Positions 21,314-32,642 of a stretch of 64,000 nt of DNA are shown piece by piece. The translations under genes and the position numbers were made by a program. Under the pieces are notes generated by a model that did no database searches, was not told where the DNA came from, and saw nothing but the letters and a program-made list of their open reading frames with translations. The stretch covers positions 1,736,001 through 1,800,000 of the forward strand of contig JAHLEZ010000015.1 of assembly GCA_020726505.1 (NCBI GenBank). The letters run 5' to 3'. The DNA is from Leptodontidium sp. MPI-SDFR-AT-0119. Taxonomy: Eukaryota > Ascomycota > Leotiomycetes > Helotiales > Leptodontidiaceae. Within the stretch, counting starts at the first letter, position 1. Each line of letters starts with the position of its first letter.

Positions 21314-22802
21314 TATACATGTCCTTGATTCCTAGAACAATTTTCAAGGGTGCTCAATGTAAAATTGAAGATCCTCATTATTTAAATACCGAATGCCCAC
21401 AGAGTCTATTGTGAGTATCTTTCTTTTTTTTCCTTTTGAAGGCTAGATAAGTGAGAAGGACGTATGAGATATATCACTTTACACAACTACCTAGCCAGGT
21501 ATTAACCAAAGAATTAATTTGTCAATCTGGGAAGAAGAAAAAGGTACCGAGTAAATCTAGAGATATCAGGAAGAGGAGGAGGAGAAGGCTTTTGCTGTTG
21601 TGGCTCATGAAGAGGATTGCAGATTCTAGAGGAGGGGCGATGTTCCTTCGAAATGATATCTCAAGAGTTGTGAAAAGTTGCTGAAGGAAGTAGGACTGGA
21701 AGGGTGGGGGAAAGTCTAGTAGAAATAGAGATATTGTAATCCGACTTTGTGTTGGGGTAGCTGGATGAAGCGACAAAGAGGGTGTAAGAGGGTGTATGGG
21801 GAAGGATTTGTAGGATATCACGACGATGAGTATGGATAAGTTGGGTATGGAGGTCTGGAGATAAAGTCCTGCGTGAAATTAGTGACATTACTACGAAGAG
21901 TCATCAGCAGGTGGAAGGACCGGAGGAGGATAAAGTGAGGAGGGAGTTAAAGGGAAAGGTACATTAGGAATATGTAGAGAGAAAGTGTTGTGCAAAATTG
22001 GACACATGTATTCCCGTGTGTTGGTGTGCTGGGTTGATACTATTTGGATGTTGGCGTGGCAGGAGAGGGGGTGAAAAAGATGGGCAAGATGTCTGGACGG
22101 GGGAAGTGGGCATGGTAATGTATTTGCCAGGAAATTTTCTGCGTGGAGTTGAGGAGAGTCGCTTGTGTGCGTTGGGTACATATATGAGGCTATAAGGGGG
22201 AGGGGGTTGGGGGGCTGATGGGAATATCACAACGGAAGGTTAGCGACGGGATCAAAAGTTGGAGATATTTATAAGTGGAATCGGAAGCCTTCAATACACA
22301 ATTTCACACGTGCACTTCTACAGGTGGTGGTACCATGCAGGGTCTGTATGTATGTAGAAAAGCTCTTCACTGTTGGAAGGGGTTGAAAATTTGCGGGGCG
22401 GGAAATCTGCACAGAATGTCAGCATACTGTATCTTGATCGATGTGCAGGATTTGATTAGGGAATTGTATTGCGGTCAGGAAAAAATTAGAGTATGTTGTT
22501 TTTAGTCTTCAAGGAGGTGTGACTCCATTAAGGGTTAAAAAGCTTTTGATCGTTCATCATTGTGTGCGGAGGGGGTGGGTGCGGAAGCAAGAAAATTCGG
22601 ACTGACCTTTTGATTTTGCGCGACAACATCCATGTTTGGATTAGCTTGTCACCTCCATTCGTATTCACTCATATTCGTAATGCTCAGCCAGTCGTTTCCC
22701 TAATGAGATTCGTGTATCTGCATATTCTCTATGTGTAATTCATGATTCGTGTCGGAAAACCCTCCCATGAAAGACATCATTTGATGCAAAATGACGACCC
22801 GT
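21314..22802. other. intergenic, 3' flanks of msh1 and rpp0
   Basis: No gene supported. It is purine-rich on the + strand between 21540 and 22080 (GGAAG/GAGG runs). The minus-strand Ser/Pro-rich open frames here are composition artefacts. A G-quadruplex candidate lies at 22196-22222. Confidence 0.45.
22196..22222 (+). other. G-quadruplex-forming tract
   Basis: Four G runs of 5, 5, 6 and 3 are separated by A, TT and CTGAT. It sits about 580 bp beyond the rpp0 stop. Confidence 0.55.
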
Positions 22803-23809
22803 TTAGTCGAACATGCCTCCGAAACCCTCATCAGCGGAATCCTCGGCCTCCTCTTCTTCCTCTTCCTCCTTGGCGGCCTCAGCAGCTGGGGCAGCTTCGG
22901 TGGTGGCGGCTGGTCCGGCGGATGCGTAGGCTTCTGGGTTGGCGATGCGGTCCTTCAACTCCTCGATCTCGGTCCAGCTGTACTCGGTAACAACAGCGAC
23001 GGCCAAGACCTTCTTGTAGGTGTTGACAACGGAGTGCATGACAGATGGAAGAGTTGGGAAGTTGGCGGCCAAGGAGATAGCAGCGATGGTAGCGATGGCG
23101 CTCGAGAAGGACTTGAGCAATTGAGACTCCTCGATGTCGAGAACGCTGGGTGGGAAAGCATTGCCGGCGTCGTAGACTTGAGAGATGCTCATACCATAGG
23201 TGAAGGGAGAGATGTTCAACATGTTGAGCAGGGTGGCCTCGGAAGCTCCGACCTTGGTGCCAGCCTCGACGAGCTTCAAGTCGGCAGTAATTTCAATGGT
23301 ACCACGGGCAATCTTTGTTGGGACACCGAGAGCCTGGAAGAAAGAGGTCTTTCCGGGTTCCATACCAGTGTTACCGGCTGGGATGTAGACATCTCCGGGA
23401 GCTACAGCACCAGCTCTGGCTGGAGCGGCAACCTTGTTGGCCAGAATCTTGTCACGGACCTCCTTCAAGTCGGCGTTGGTGAAGACAAATCCGACGTTGC
23501 CCTTGACGAATGGGAGGAGACGCTCGTACTCGGGGGAATCGGAGAGGAAGCCCTTGATGGCACGACGGACCTGTCGAATATGAAGATTAGCTTCTGCGCT
23601 GCCAGCTGTCGTCTTGTCAATTAGAAGAAACTCACCATGGTGTTCTTGCCCATCAAGACGACGCCCTCACCACGGAGGGACTGTCGGATCTCGTGCATCT
23701 GCTGGGAGCTGACATTGTCGACGCCGACGATGAAGATGCTCTTGTACTCCTCGAGGAGAGCCTTGAGCTTATCGAAGTAGCCGGCCTTGTTCTCGGATCT
23801 GCCCCCCAT
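22803..23809 (-). CDS. rpp0: large ribosomal subunit stalk protein P0 (uL10)
   Basis: Minus-strand exons 23809-23636 and 23570-22803 (65 nt intron) give 313 residues (yeast P0 is 312). The start is [19 protein letters not shown], followed by the rRNA-binding block [18 protein letters not shown] (here [15 protein letters not shown]), then VRRAIKGF across the intron. The C-terminus has the Ala-rich hinge, a run of Glu, and the stalk tail DEGFGGMFD, which binds elongation factors. P0 anchors the P1/P2 dimers on the 60S subunit. It shares a 467 bp divergent promoter with trm82. Confidence 0.98.
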
Positions 23810-24276
23810 ATCTTCTTAAGTGAAGGCAGGGATGTTTTAAGGGTCAGATGAAGGGTGTCTTGAAAATGGTCTCTAGATTTTGAGACGTGAAGTTGTTGAT
23901 GATGGAGAAGGGAGGTCGGGAGCTTGAAAATCGTGGATTTGATTGTGGGAGATTATTGCGCGCTAGTGGACGCTAGTCTTCTGATTGGCTGCAGCATTCA
24001 ATCCCTGCCCCAGCCTCGTGAACTTTTTTCAACCTCACTTTTATACTTGAGAACAACATGATCATTGAATTTGATTGGTATTGAAGAAACCCATTGCGAA
24101 ATCAGTCTCCAGAATTCAGATTTGGTATTCTCATAATTCCCAAAATTTCAGCTTGACATTTCGCAAAACAGAGCCCACAGATCACTTTTTGAGTAATTAC
24201 CAGTCAAAATCACCAACTGTCAGAAGTACAAATTCATTGGATTTGATCGAACACTGTCTGAGGATCATATTTCACA
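23810..24276. promoter_or_regulatory. divergent promoter rpp0/trm82 with a CCAAT box
   Basis: GATTGGCT at 23983-23990 is a CCAAT box on the minus strand, 175 bp upstream of the rpp0 start. Two CGCTAGTSKA-like copies lie next to it. The trm82 side is AT-rich. Confidence 0.45.
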
Positions 24277-26000
24277 ATGGTCTATCCACAGATGCCGTAT
24301 CAATGTATGGTAGCATGTGGCGATATCCTGGTTGCAGCCAGAGGATCGAGTATTGACTCATTCAATGTGGAAACCGGCTCATTATTGTCTTCATGGACAT
24401 GTCCAGCCTCTCAAGAGGCCAAGAAGAAGAAAATCCCTGCTGCAGAGACCCAGAAGAAAGAAGAGATTAAAAGCCCAATAACACCATCAGAGGGAGGGGG
24501 GGGAGAGGAAAACGGCCCACCAACAAAGAAGAGGAAGCTCTCTTCTGAAAACATTGAAGCGAAGAGTGACGAAACTTCAACGCCAAAGACCACCCAGGAA
24601 CAGCAAGATGGGAAGAAGAAGAAGCAAAAGCAAAATAACAGGTCGGATGCTGTCGCAAGTGGTCTACAAGCTCCGGCAGTCATTGCTTTGGCTGTAACAA
24701 AAGATGGGAGACACGTGATTGCTGTCACTGGCGAGGATAAGAGTATCAGAATGTTCGAGAGTATTGAGGAGGGTGGATCACACAGACTCCAACATATTAG
24801 CCAACGGTAAGTTCTTCCTTCTATAAGAATCCTCTAAGTTGAAGTTGTGCTAATTCCATCCAGCGCCATGCCCAAACGACCTTGCTCAATCACCATCTCA
24901 GCCGACGACAAAACCATAATCAGCGCCGACAAGTTCGGGGACGTCTACTCCCTCCCCTTAATCCCCTCCCCAGTACCCACCCTTCAACCCAGTTCAGCCC
25001 CTCAAACCCCCGAACCAACATCATCCATACCCTTCATCCCCGCCGCCAACGAACTAACAATCCACTCTCAACGCAACCGCAAAGCGCTCGAGAACCAAAA
25101 GCGTCAGACAAACCGCCCAACGGAGAAAGCAGAGCCTACTTTCGAGCACAAGCTCTTGCTAGGCCATGTATCCATGTTGACGGATGTGGCGCTGGTTGAG
25201 GTCCAGGGACGGAATTACATCGTCACTGCTGATCGCGATGAACACATCCGTGTCTCGAGAGGAATCCCGCAAGCGCATATCATTGAGGGGTTCTGTCTTG
25301 GGCATACGGAGTTCATTACTAGACTTTGCTTTCCGAGTTCGAGGCCTGGGGTTTTGATCTCGGGGGGTGGAGAGGATGAGTTGTTTATTTGGGAGTGGTT
25401 GGCTGGGAAGATTGTCTCGAAAGTTAATCTGAAGACGCATGTCGACGATTTACGGAGAAGATTAGATCTGCCCAAGGAGAGTGAGGGCCCGGTTGAATCT
25501 ACGAAGATTGCTGTCTCGGGAATCTTCAGTGCTCAGGCAGTTGTTGGATCTGAGATGTGGGATATCATTATCGTTACTTGTGAAGGGTAAATAGTCATCT
25601 CATAACATCTACTGATAGACTATCAACTAACAAAATAATCAGTGTCCCAGCACTCTTCACATTCACCCTAACATCTCAAAACAAGCTCGAACACAGCCAA
25701 ACCCTCCCTCTATCAGGCAACGCTCTCGCAGTCACCGTCCTCCCATCCATTCTCATTGTGTCTATCGACACGATCCACTCGCCGGGCTCAACAAGCGAGC
25801 TCAGAAGTAATACCAATGAAAGGTCTAATTGCCTTCATTCGTTTGAGTTTCAGAATGGGATGTTGGTGGGAGGTGGAGTGGCTTTTGCGGAGGGAGAGGA
25901 AGGGGGTGAGGGAGAAGTTGGTGCGGTGGGGAGATTAGGAAATCTGTTGTATGGGCTTGAGAATTTGCGAAAGAGGGAGGGGGACGGTGGTGAGGAGTGA
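24277..26000 (+). CDS. trm82: tRNA (guanine-N7)-methyltransferase non-catalytic WD40 subunit Trm82
   Basis: Exons 24277-24806, 24864-25586 and 25643-26000 (introns of 57 and 56 nt) give 536 residues. WD40-type blades are visible (ALAVTKDGRHVIAVTGEDKSIRMF; SITISADDKTIISADKFGDVY). The family block around VTADRDEHIRVSR and FCLGHTEFITRL, with the GGGEDELFIWEW blade, matches Trm82/WDR4. The N-terminal ~140 residues hold a Lys/Glu-rich insert (GGGGEENGPPTKKRKL) that could be a nuclear signal. With Trm8 it makes m7G46 in tRNAs in the nucleus; Trm82 stabilises the catalytic subunit. The C-terminal end is Gly/Glu-rich. Confidence 0.93.
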
Positions 26001-26262
26001 CGGGCAATAGTGAAGAGGGGATAGACAAATGGGAATGTTGCTGTTGGCAAAGATACCGAAAGCTTTTTGCATTACATTGCGTGCACTTCTGGACATCTCA
26101 TGTGATTTGGTGCGAAATTGTCTTGTCTCCGACTTGTTGATGCACTGCTATTGCTTCTCAAAACGAGTATGTCATTGGGTAATTGAGCACAATGAACAAG
26201 ACAGAATAGACATGAACAGCGTAAATGGGTATTCGCATTCAATGAATCTATGTACGATCTAA

Positions 26263-28524
26263 TTAATCTATGGGTCCAACACCCAACACATTCCGATCCT
26301 TATCTCTTCTTGAAACCCTCTCAGAAACATGTTGATTCCAAGCCACAACAACGTCGTGGACAGTCAGGGCTACATCCGTTCCCTCGACCCTCTCAATCAA
26401 TTCCAGCAGCCATTCAGCTCTCTCCTTAGCAATCCATCCGTCACTCGAGACCTTCCTCGTGATCCCCGCATGCACCATCGCTCTTGTGAAATCTGCTGTT
26501 ATCGGTGCATTGTGCTTGCGGAGATGGAAAAGACATTGCATCACATTGCGAAAGGAAACTCTTTGTGTGCGCTTGTCGCAGTGGGCGAAGAGTGTTGCCA
26601 TTCTAGTGAAATGTTCCACCGTAGCAGGGCTCATAGGCTTCTGGGTTCCTGATTTTTTGGAGACTATGCTCGCTAGTGAGTGAGAGGGTAGTGACTCGTA
26701 GAGTGGGATGCCTAGAGACTTCCAGATGATGCTTGAACTGATGTGGGGGTTATCAATCATCGAGAAGATGAAGTTCGGACACCTCTCTAATCGTAGTGGC
26801 GCGCCGTTGTATCGCATGAACCGATAGAGTCGAAATGATTTCTGGGCCAGTAGAGGATCCCCAATAGCCATATTCTCAAGGGTCTCGTCCATGATATCTG
26901 CTGGAACTCTGACTCCGAGCTTATTGAGATGAAGCAGTGTCTTGTAGACAGATTGATGCTGTTTGAGCTTGTCTAATAACCTGAACAGGAGCCTCATCTT
27001 GCCCCAGCAGTTCTCTCTTTCCCCGTCTATCACATATAGCAAAGTACTGTGATCCTTGTGACGGCGTTGAGAAGCTGCAACATCAAAGATAACTCTAGCC
27101 AAAGCCGGCCGCTTGAAAAGACTGTCAGAAATCCATTTGTTGAGTATTATATCGGCAGCTGGTCCTTGCCCAAGGAATGCACCAAACCGCCTCCAGGTTT
27201 CCAGAAGTAATTTCTCATCCACATTCGGTAACTGGACAACTAGAGACAGCCAGCTGTATTGAATTGAGCCCGCTGATGTTTCCATGGTACTGTTTGTGTG
27301 TTTCGGAATATGACACGAACATTGATGGACTATTGCGCTGAGGATTCCAGGAGGTAGGGAGCCAAGAGTCGCCGTGAGAGCTCTGATGCTTCGTTGATGA
27401 GGTGTGACCGTGCATTCCGCCTCTTCTATAGATTCGGCGCTCGACACAATTGCTTCCCTCGCCATTTGCAGAGCCTGACGAAATGTTTGATGATCCTCCC
27501 CAAATCTGGAGCTCGTTTTCAGTGATACTGTCAAATTCTCCACAGAAGTGACAGTGCGTGTAGCTTCTGCCACACTCTGAACAGCCAAAGCCAGGCTTGA
27601 TCCATCAAAGTATTGCGCGTCTTCGCCTTGCCAGCTCAACACGCATGAAGTCACCAATCGAGCTATGCTAGGATGCATCTCTTGCAGTTGAGTTTGGGAG
27701 ACCGTAGAGAAGATATTGCTGGCTAAAGATTGCAACCTTTCTGACATCGGAATATCGCTTAGAATAGCCACAAATTTCCTCATGGTGTCGCCCCCGAGGT
27801 CGGAGGGACGTATCACTTTGTTGCTCGAGATCCCATCCCACATAGCCTGGCACAGCGCGAGGCATTGTTGGCTCGCTTGACCCGAATCCGAAAACGCTTG
27901 TCGTATATCCAAAAAATATAAGTCGATGATGTAGGAAAGGGTTTCTTCCGTGTGGAGGCCGAGAGAAAGGGTTTGCGTCAACTTTCGATTGAAGTCGTCA
28001 CATAGTTGTGGCATATCCTCGGGGCTGCACAGTTTGAGAGCCTTCCGAAATGATCGAGTCTCCTTTCTGAAAGGCACTGCCTTGGACTGTGTGCTGGGTA
28101 TGGACATCGTTTGTGTAGTCGGATCCGGAAGAGCTTCTGGAGCAGCACCCCATTCTACCAGCCATTTCGGTAGAGCAGAGGGAGCTTCTTCAGTCCTCGT
28201 ATTCCGGGTCGTAGGAGGCTGCCATTGCCATCTTGTCCTGTCCACCTCCCAAAGAGAACCCCCAAAAGAACCCCATAAAGCTGTGATGCCAATTGCGGGT
28301 GTAGGAGCAGCATCGGATTGAAGTGCCATCCGCCTCTTGCCCAGCCTTCGCCGACTTTCCAACGGTCCCGGTACGAAGCTTCCATAGCGTTTCCTGGTCT
28401 TCGAGACCGCGCAGAAACGTTGGAACACCAGATTCAGAGCTTCATCAGATATCCATACTGAATCTGAAGGGGTATAGATCTGTCGCTGTAGTGCTCGGCG
28501 GCAGGTAGGAGCTGGAGGAAGCAT
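26263..28524 (-). CDS. large helical protein, probably mitochondrial (PPR-like fungal family); function unknown
   Basis: A single uninterrupted frame of 753 codons. The N-terminus is basic and rich in Arg (LPPAPTCRRALQRQ), compatible with mitochondrial import. The rest is almost wholly alpha-helical, with repeated Leu/Ala-rich helix pairs, and near the C-terminus a block typical of fungal pentatricopeptide-like proteins (FRNVMQCLFHLRKHNAPITADFTRAMVHAGITR). Such proteins bind mitochondrial RNAs and act in RNA stability or translation. I cannot name an orthologue, so the role is inference. It is intronless, unlike most neighbours, and is divergent from hem12 across 398 bp. Confidence 0.8.
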   Translation of the reverse strand: MLPPAPTCRRALQRQIYTPSDSVWISDEALNLVFQRFCAVSKTRKRYGSFVPGPLESRRRLGKRRMALQSDAAPTPAIGITALWGSFGGSLWEVDRTRWQWQPPTTRNTRTEEAPSALPKWLVEWGAAPEALPDPTTQTMSIPSTQSKAVPFRKETRSFRKALKLCSPEDMPQLCDDFNRKLTQTLSLGLHTEETLSYIIDLYFLDIRQAFSDSGQASQQCLALCQAMWDGISSNKVIRPSDLGGDTMRKFVAILSDIPMSERLQSLASNIFSTVSQTQLQEMHPSIARLVTSCVLSWQGEDAQYFDGSSLALAVQSVAEATRTVTSVENLTVSLKTSSRFGEDHQTFRQALQMAREAIVSSAESIEEAECTVTPHQRSIRALTATLGSLPPGILSAIVHQCSCHIPKHTNSTMETSAGSIQYSWLSLVVQLPNVDEKLLLETWRRFGAFLGQGPAADIILNKWISDSLFKRPALARVIFDVAASQRRHKDHSTLLYVIDGERENCWGKMRLLFRLLDKLKQHQSVYKTLLHLNKLGVRVPADIMDETLENMAIGDPLLAQKSFRLYRFMRYNGAPLRLERCPNFIFSMIDNPHISSSIIWKSLGIPLYESLPSHSLASIVSKKSGTQKPMSPATVEHFTRMATLFAHCDKRTQRVSFRNVMQCLFHLRKHNAPITADFTRAMVHAGITRKVSSDGWIAKERAEWLLELIERVEGTDVALTVHDVVVAWNQHVSERVSRRDKDRNVLGVGPID

Positions 28525-28922
28525 GGGCTATTGGTTTCCAATGGTTCGCTGCATTCGTTGAGCGGGTATCGAATTGAGGGCTGCGGGTGGGGGAATCCTC
28601 AATTGACGCAATGCCGCACAGAACGAAACGTGCAGAGCCCAATTGCTATACAGAATTGGAACTGAAGATATAAAAGCTCGATGTTTGAATGTCGCCAAGC
28701 TGCTTTGGACATTGAGAAAATAGGTGCCTGACCAAGATTGTAAGGCCGCACTGGCTTAAGCAGCGAAGTCCCTGTCAACAAGCTAGCGAGATGTGGAGTC
28801 GATCAGGAACCAAAGTTCAGCCTCGGCGGGGTGTTGCTGTCGAAAGTGGCATATATTGCAGGAAACTTTTTGTCGTACCAACCTTCTTCATAACATCACC
28901 AAAATATCCAGACTTGGGCGCC
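28525..28922. promoter_or_regulatory. divergent promoter between the helical-repeat gene and hem12
   Basis: This is 398 bp between opposed starts. No strong known element is seen, and the short open frames here overlap both leaders. Confidence 0.4.
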
Positions 28923-30225
28923 ATGACACACCAATTTGAGCCATTGAAGAATGATCTTCTTCTGAGAACAGCATGGGGTATGATTTAGCATCTTCTGAGT
29001 AGAGTAATGACGCTTACAATGAATGACAGGCCAGAAAGTAGAGCGGCCTCCAATGTGGGTTATGCGTCAAGGTATGTTTGTATTCCGGACTACTAGATTA
29101 TTATTGTCTAACTAGTCTGAAAAGCTGGAAGATATCTCCCCGAATATCATGAGGCCAAAGGAGGGAATGACTTCTTCGAATGCTGCCGCTCCCCAGAAAT
29201 CGCCTCAACCCTGACTCTCCAACCCATTGATCGATTCGCCGGTCTTGTAGATGCTGCGATCATCTTCTCGGATATTCTGGTTGTGCCACAAGCTTTGGGA
29301 ATGACGGTGGAGATGGTTGACAAGAAAGGACCGCATTTCCCGGAGCCATTGAAGTCCCCAGATGATGGACAGTACAGCAAAGTGCTCAGCAAGGAGGTAG
29401 ATGTTGCTGCGGAGCTGGATTATGTCTATAAGGCTATTACTATGACGAGACATAAGCTAAAAGGTCGTGTCCCATTGTTTGGTTTCTGTGGTGCTCCATG
29501 GACTCTGTTCTGTTACATGGTTGAAGGAGGTGGAAGCAAGTTGTTCATTCAGACGAAGACCTGGATCTACAAGTATCCTAAGGAGACCAAGGCTATGTTG
29601 CAGAAGATTGCGGAAGTCTGTGTGGAATACTTGGCATTGCAAGTTCAGGCTGGAGCTCAGGTAAGCTTGCTATGGTCGTTCTGGAAGGGGCGTCACTAAT
29701 TCATTTCTAGATTATTCAAGTCTTCGATTCATGGGCGGCAGAATTATCACCAACATCGTTCAAGGAGTTCTCTCGGCCATACCTTGCATACATCTCTGAG
29801 AACCTCCCCAAGAGACTGAAGGAGAAGAAGTTGGAGATTGTCCCAATGGTTGTCTTTGCCAAAGGAGCTTGGTATGCACTAGACTCACTATGTGACCTCG
29901 GATATCAAGTTGTTGGACTAGACTGGTTGCAAGATCCCGCTGAGGCTGTCAAGATCAGAGGAGATAGACCTGTGGTTCTTCAAGGAAATGCTGATCCCGG
30001 AATCCTGTACGGCACTCGAGAGAACATAACTGCTACTCTTGAGAAGATGATTGCCGGATTTGGAGGCGGAAAGCAAGGCTGGATTTCTAATCTTGGTCAT
30101 GGTAAGTTCTTGATCATCCCATTATGTTTACATTTTCTGACTTCTGTCTAGGTATCACGCCCGGTGTCAATCCTGATGACTTGAAATTCTACTTCGAGGA
30201 AATCCACAGAATAACTAGCAAATAG
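28923..30225 (+). CDS. hem12: uroporphyrinogen decarboxylase
   Basis: Five exons (28923-28977, 29030-29071, 29125-29660, 29711-30101, 30152-30225) join in phase to 365 residues (yeast Hem12 is 362). Signature 1, [16 protein letters not shown], is split by the second intron. [13 protein letters not shown] and [19 protein letters not shown] (signature 2 region) follow, then [10 protein letters not shown], and [19 protein letters not shown] at the end. The catalytic Asp of the FSDIL motif is present. The enzyme removes four carboxyl groups from uroporphyrinogen III to give coproporphyrinogen in cytosolic haem synthesis. It converges with the cytosine deaminase gene; the stops are 81 bp apart. 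Confidence 0.98.
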
Positions 30226-30306
30226 AGATGATGCACCATGAAGAAAAATGTATAAATTTGCCTAGCAGTATCCGCTTGCTCCCCTTTTCCTTTTCTCGGC
30301 TATATT

Positions 30307-31214
30307 CTACTTTGACTCCTTCGAGTAAACCCTCTCCTCCTCACCAATATCCTCATTCCTATTTCACAAGTCAGCCCTCCTCACTTCACCACAAAACTTG
30401 AGGAAGGGACAAACTTACCAAACTTCAGGCTTCTCCTTAATGAACAGATCCATCAAATCCTGACACTCCTTATTCTCCAAAACCACAACCTCCACACCCC
30501 TCTGCTTCAAGTACGCCTCGCCACCAAGGAAAGTCTTGTTCTCTCCAATGACCACCCTGCCTATTCCGTAGAGGAGACAGGCACCTGTACACATGTCACA
30601 TGGGGAGAGTGTGGTGTACATTGTAGCGCCTTTGTACGCTGATGCTGGCAGTCGACCGGAGTTGTATAGTGCGGATGTCTCGCCCTGGTGATGGTTTAGT
30701 AGGAGTCACAAGATAGGTAGGTGGGTGGGAATAGAGGGGTTTGGGGTTTCGTACGTGGTGGATTGCACTCCCGCTTTGGACGCGCATGTTATGCCCTCTT
30801 CCTAGTAGTTTGCCATCTCTGGATACTAGAGCGGCTCCAATCTATGGATTTGAGGTGAGCATCGTCAACATAGGACTTGGTTCAATTCGGATAGGAAATC
30901 AAGCATATTCAAGTTTGCTGAATCTTGGTATCTCAAATCTTGAGTTCTCGTGTTCTTGGCTTGTCTGGCCTCGTCTCCTGATTTGCACTTCTATAGCGCG
31001 TCTTTCCAAGGGCAGTTCAAGTCTCTGCTTACTCAATCTCGCAGAGTACTCTCCCTCATCCCAAAAAGGCATCTTTCAAAGGGAACCACAGAGTGTTTCC
31101 TCACATACGTAAAGAAGGGGATAGAAGAGTGGGGGCACTTACAGGGACGCCACCTTCTTGGTAAGAAGTCTTTGCCTCTTCGATGGCGATTGCTAGGCCT
31201 TCTTGGTCATTCAT
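30307..31214 (-). CDS. fcy1: cytosine deaminase
   Basis: Minus-strand exons 31214-31143, 30841-30755, 30684-30419 and 30358-30307 give 158 residues, the same length as yeast Fcy1. The zinc site is complete: H-G-E in IHHGETSAL (formed across the second intron) and PCDMC in LSPCDMCTGACLLYG. The C-terminal part (FLGGEAYLKQRGVEVVVL, FIKEKPEVWNEDIGEEE) is closer to Fcy1 than to other deaminases. The enzyme converts cytosine to uracil in pyrimidine salvage and is the usual activator of 5-fluorocytosine. The first intron (301 nt) is much longer than its neighbours. The start at 31214 gives the expected MNDQEGLAIAIEEA opening helix. Confidence 0.95.
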
Positions 31215-32642
31215 TTGGAAGGGTTGTTAGTGATATGGTTGAGGATGGAAAGAGGAGGAAGGGAAGATGAAAGAAGGTAAGGGGTAGAGCGGAGGAGGAA
31301 AAGTGGTGCAGTGATTCATGAGGAGGCGTTATCTAGTCAAAATGAAAATGGGAGGGCGAACGAGGTGGGATCTATTACATGAGGCTATGACAATACTCTG
31401 CAAGATTTTTGTTTACAACACAGACTTTCCATTGTAGATAATTTAGAAGAGCGTTGATTTGGTACTACCTAGGTAGTCTCTAGGAAATTTCACTGAGAAC
31501 TTGAAATGCTATCTGTAAAACGCACAACTAATGGCCGCCACTTTACCCCTCTACAGGTTCTACCCCTCCACCGAATAAGAGTGATAACTTGGCATCCAAT
31601 CGCTCTATACTGACGTAGACAAGCTGGACTCCTGGAGGGGTTGTAACTTTGGCAGTGGGTTAATAATATCCTATGCCAGTCTGTCCATACAATTGACAGT
31701 TCTCATTGAACAGGGTAATGTTTTGATGATTGCCTTCCAGGTTTGCTTCACTTCTACTACCAAAAACCTCCATCCCTTATCACCGATAAGAAACTCGATG
31801 AGCCCACTTTGATTGGCAGTTTTACCGAGACATGGAGCAATCATGTCCCGCAGCACCCGCTAGACCGCATTTGGAGAAGAAATAGAAGGAGTCCAGAGAA
31901 CAATTACTTGCCAACGACGACATAAAAATCAGAAATAAATTTGGTGAGTTTGAGGAGTGTATCGATCGTTCAAGTGGTTCGCATCTCAAATTGTTTCGCC
32001 TTTCCATCCGTGGTTGGGGTTCTCTGCTATTCTCAGCCGCCACGGCCTCGAAGTCGATAGATGGTGCTAGAATCGCAAACTCACCGGAGATCCCTGTCAG
32101 GCCCGACATTTTATCAATCACGGCCCAGCAAAAGCCCGCTGCCCTGCCCTGCCTGCATTATTTGGTTGCTTCAGCAGCAGACGGAAGAGAAGTGAGCAAG
32201 CAGCACAGAGATTGAAGAACGTCTTCACCTTCGACCCTCCACTCCTCACAAAAAAAACACCACATACTCCCAATCCCCATTCTGAATATCTCGCATCCTC
32301 GAGAGAGTTTCGAATTCCTCCCTCTGCAAGGCAAAAACATCACTTGTGCGCGCAACAAGGCCGGCCTCAGCCTCAGCAATCACTCTGTAAGTCAACCTCC
32401 TCTGTTGCCTAGACTCTGTTGCAGTTTTCACTCTACGAACAGTGAATTTGATTTTGTCGTTCCGTGGTCTGCCATTGCGTTTTCGCTATTGAGTTCTTAC
32501 TGACGGTATTCACGGTGTAGAATTCATCCGCCACCCAGACAAGGCGCAATCCATAAGGCTCGATCACATACCGCAAATACATTTTGGTGGACACTGCGAA
32601 TACCTTCTCTAACTCTCCCCTCTATAAACCCAACACGCCAAA
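31215..32642 (+). promoter_or_regulatory. 1.4 kb upstream region of the DnaJ gene, with a 5'UTR intron and a TACCTAGGTA palindrome
   Basis: A perfect 14 bp palindrome ACTACCTAGGTAGT lies at 31464-31477. A probable leader intron runs from 32387 (GTAAGTCAAC) to 32520 (TCACGGTGTAG), 134 nt. No coding gene is supported. Minus-strand frames at 31671-31856 and 31822-32121 were examined but give no convincing spliced product. Confidence 0.5.

Noticed and set aside
22791..23624. 277-codon + strand frame opposite rpp0
   Set aside because: Antisense shadow of the highly codon-biased P0 gene.
31671..32121. possible small spliced minus-strand gene starting MSGLTGIS
   Set aside because: A good donor follows the first eight codons, but every acceptor tried gives a product of ~20 residues or no family likeness.
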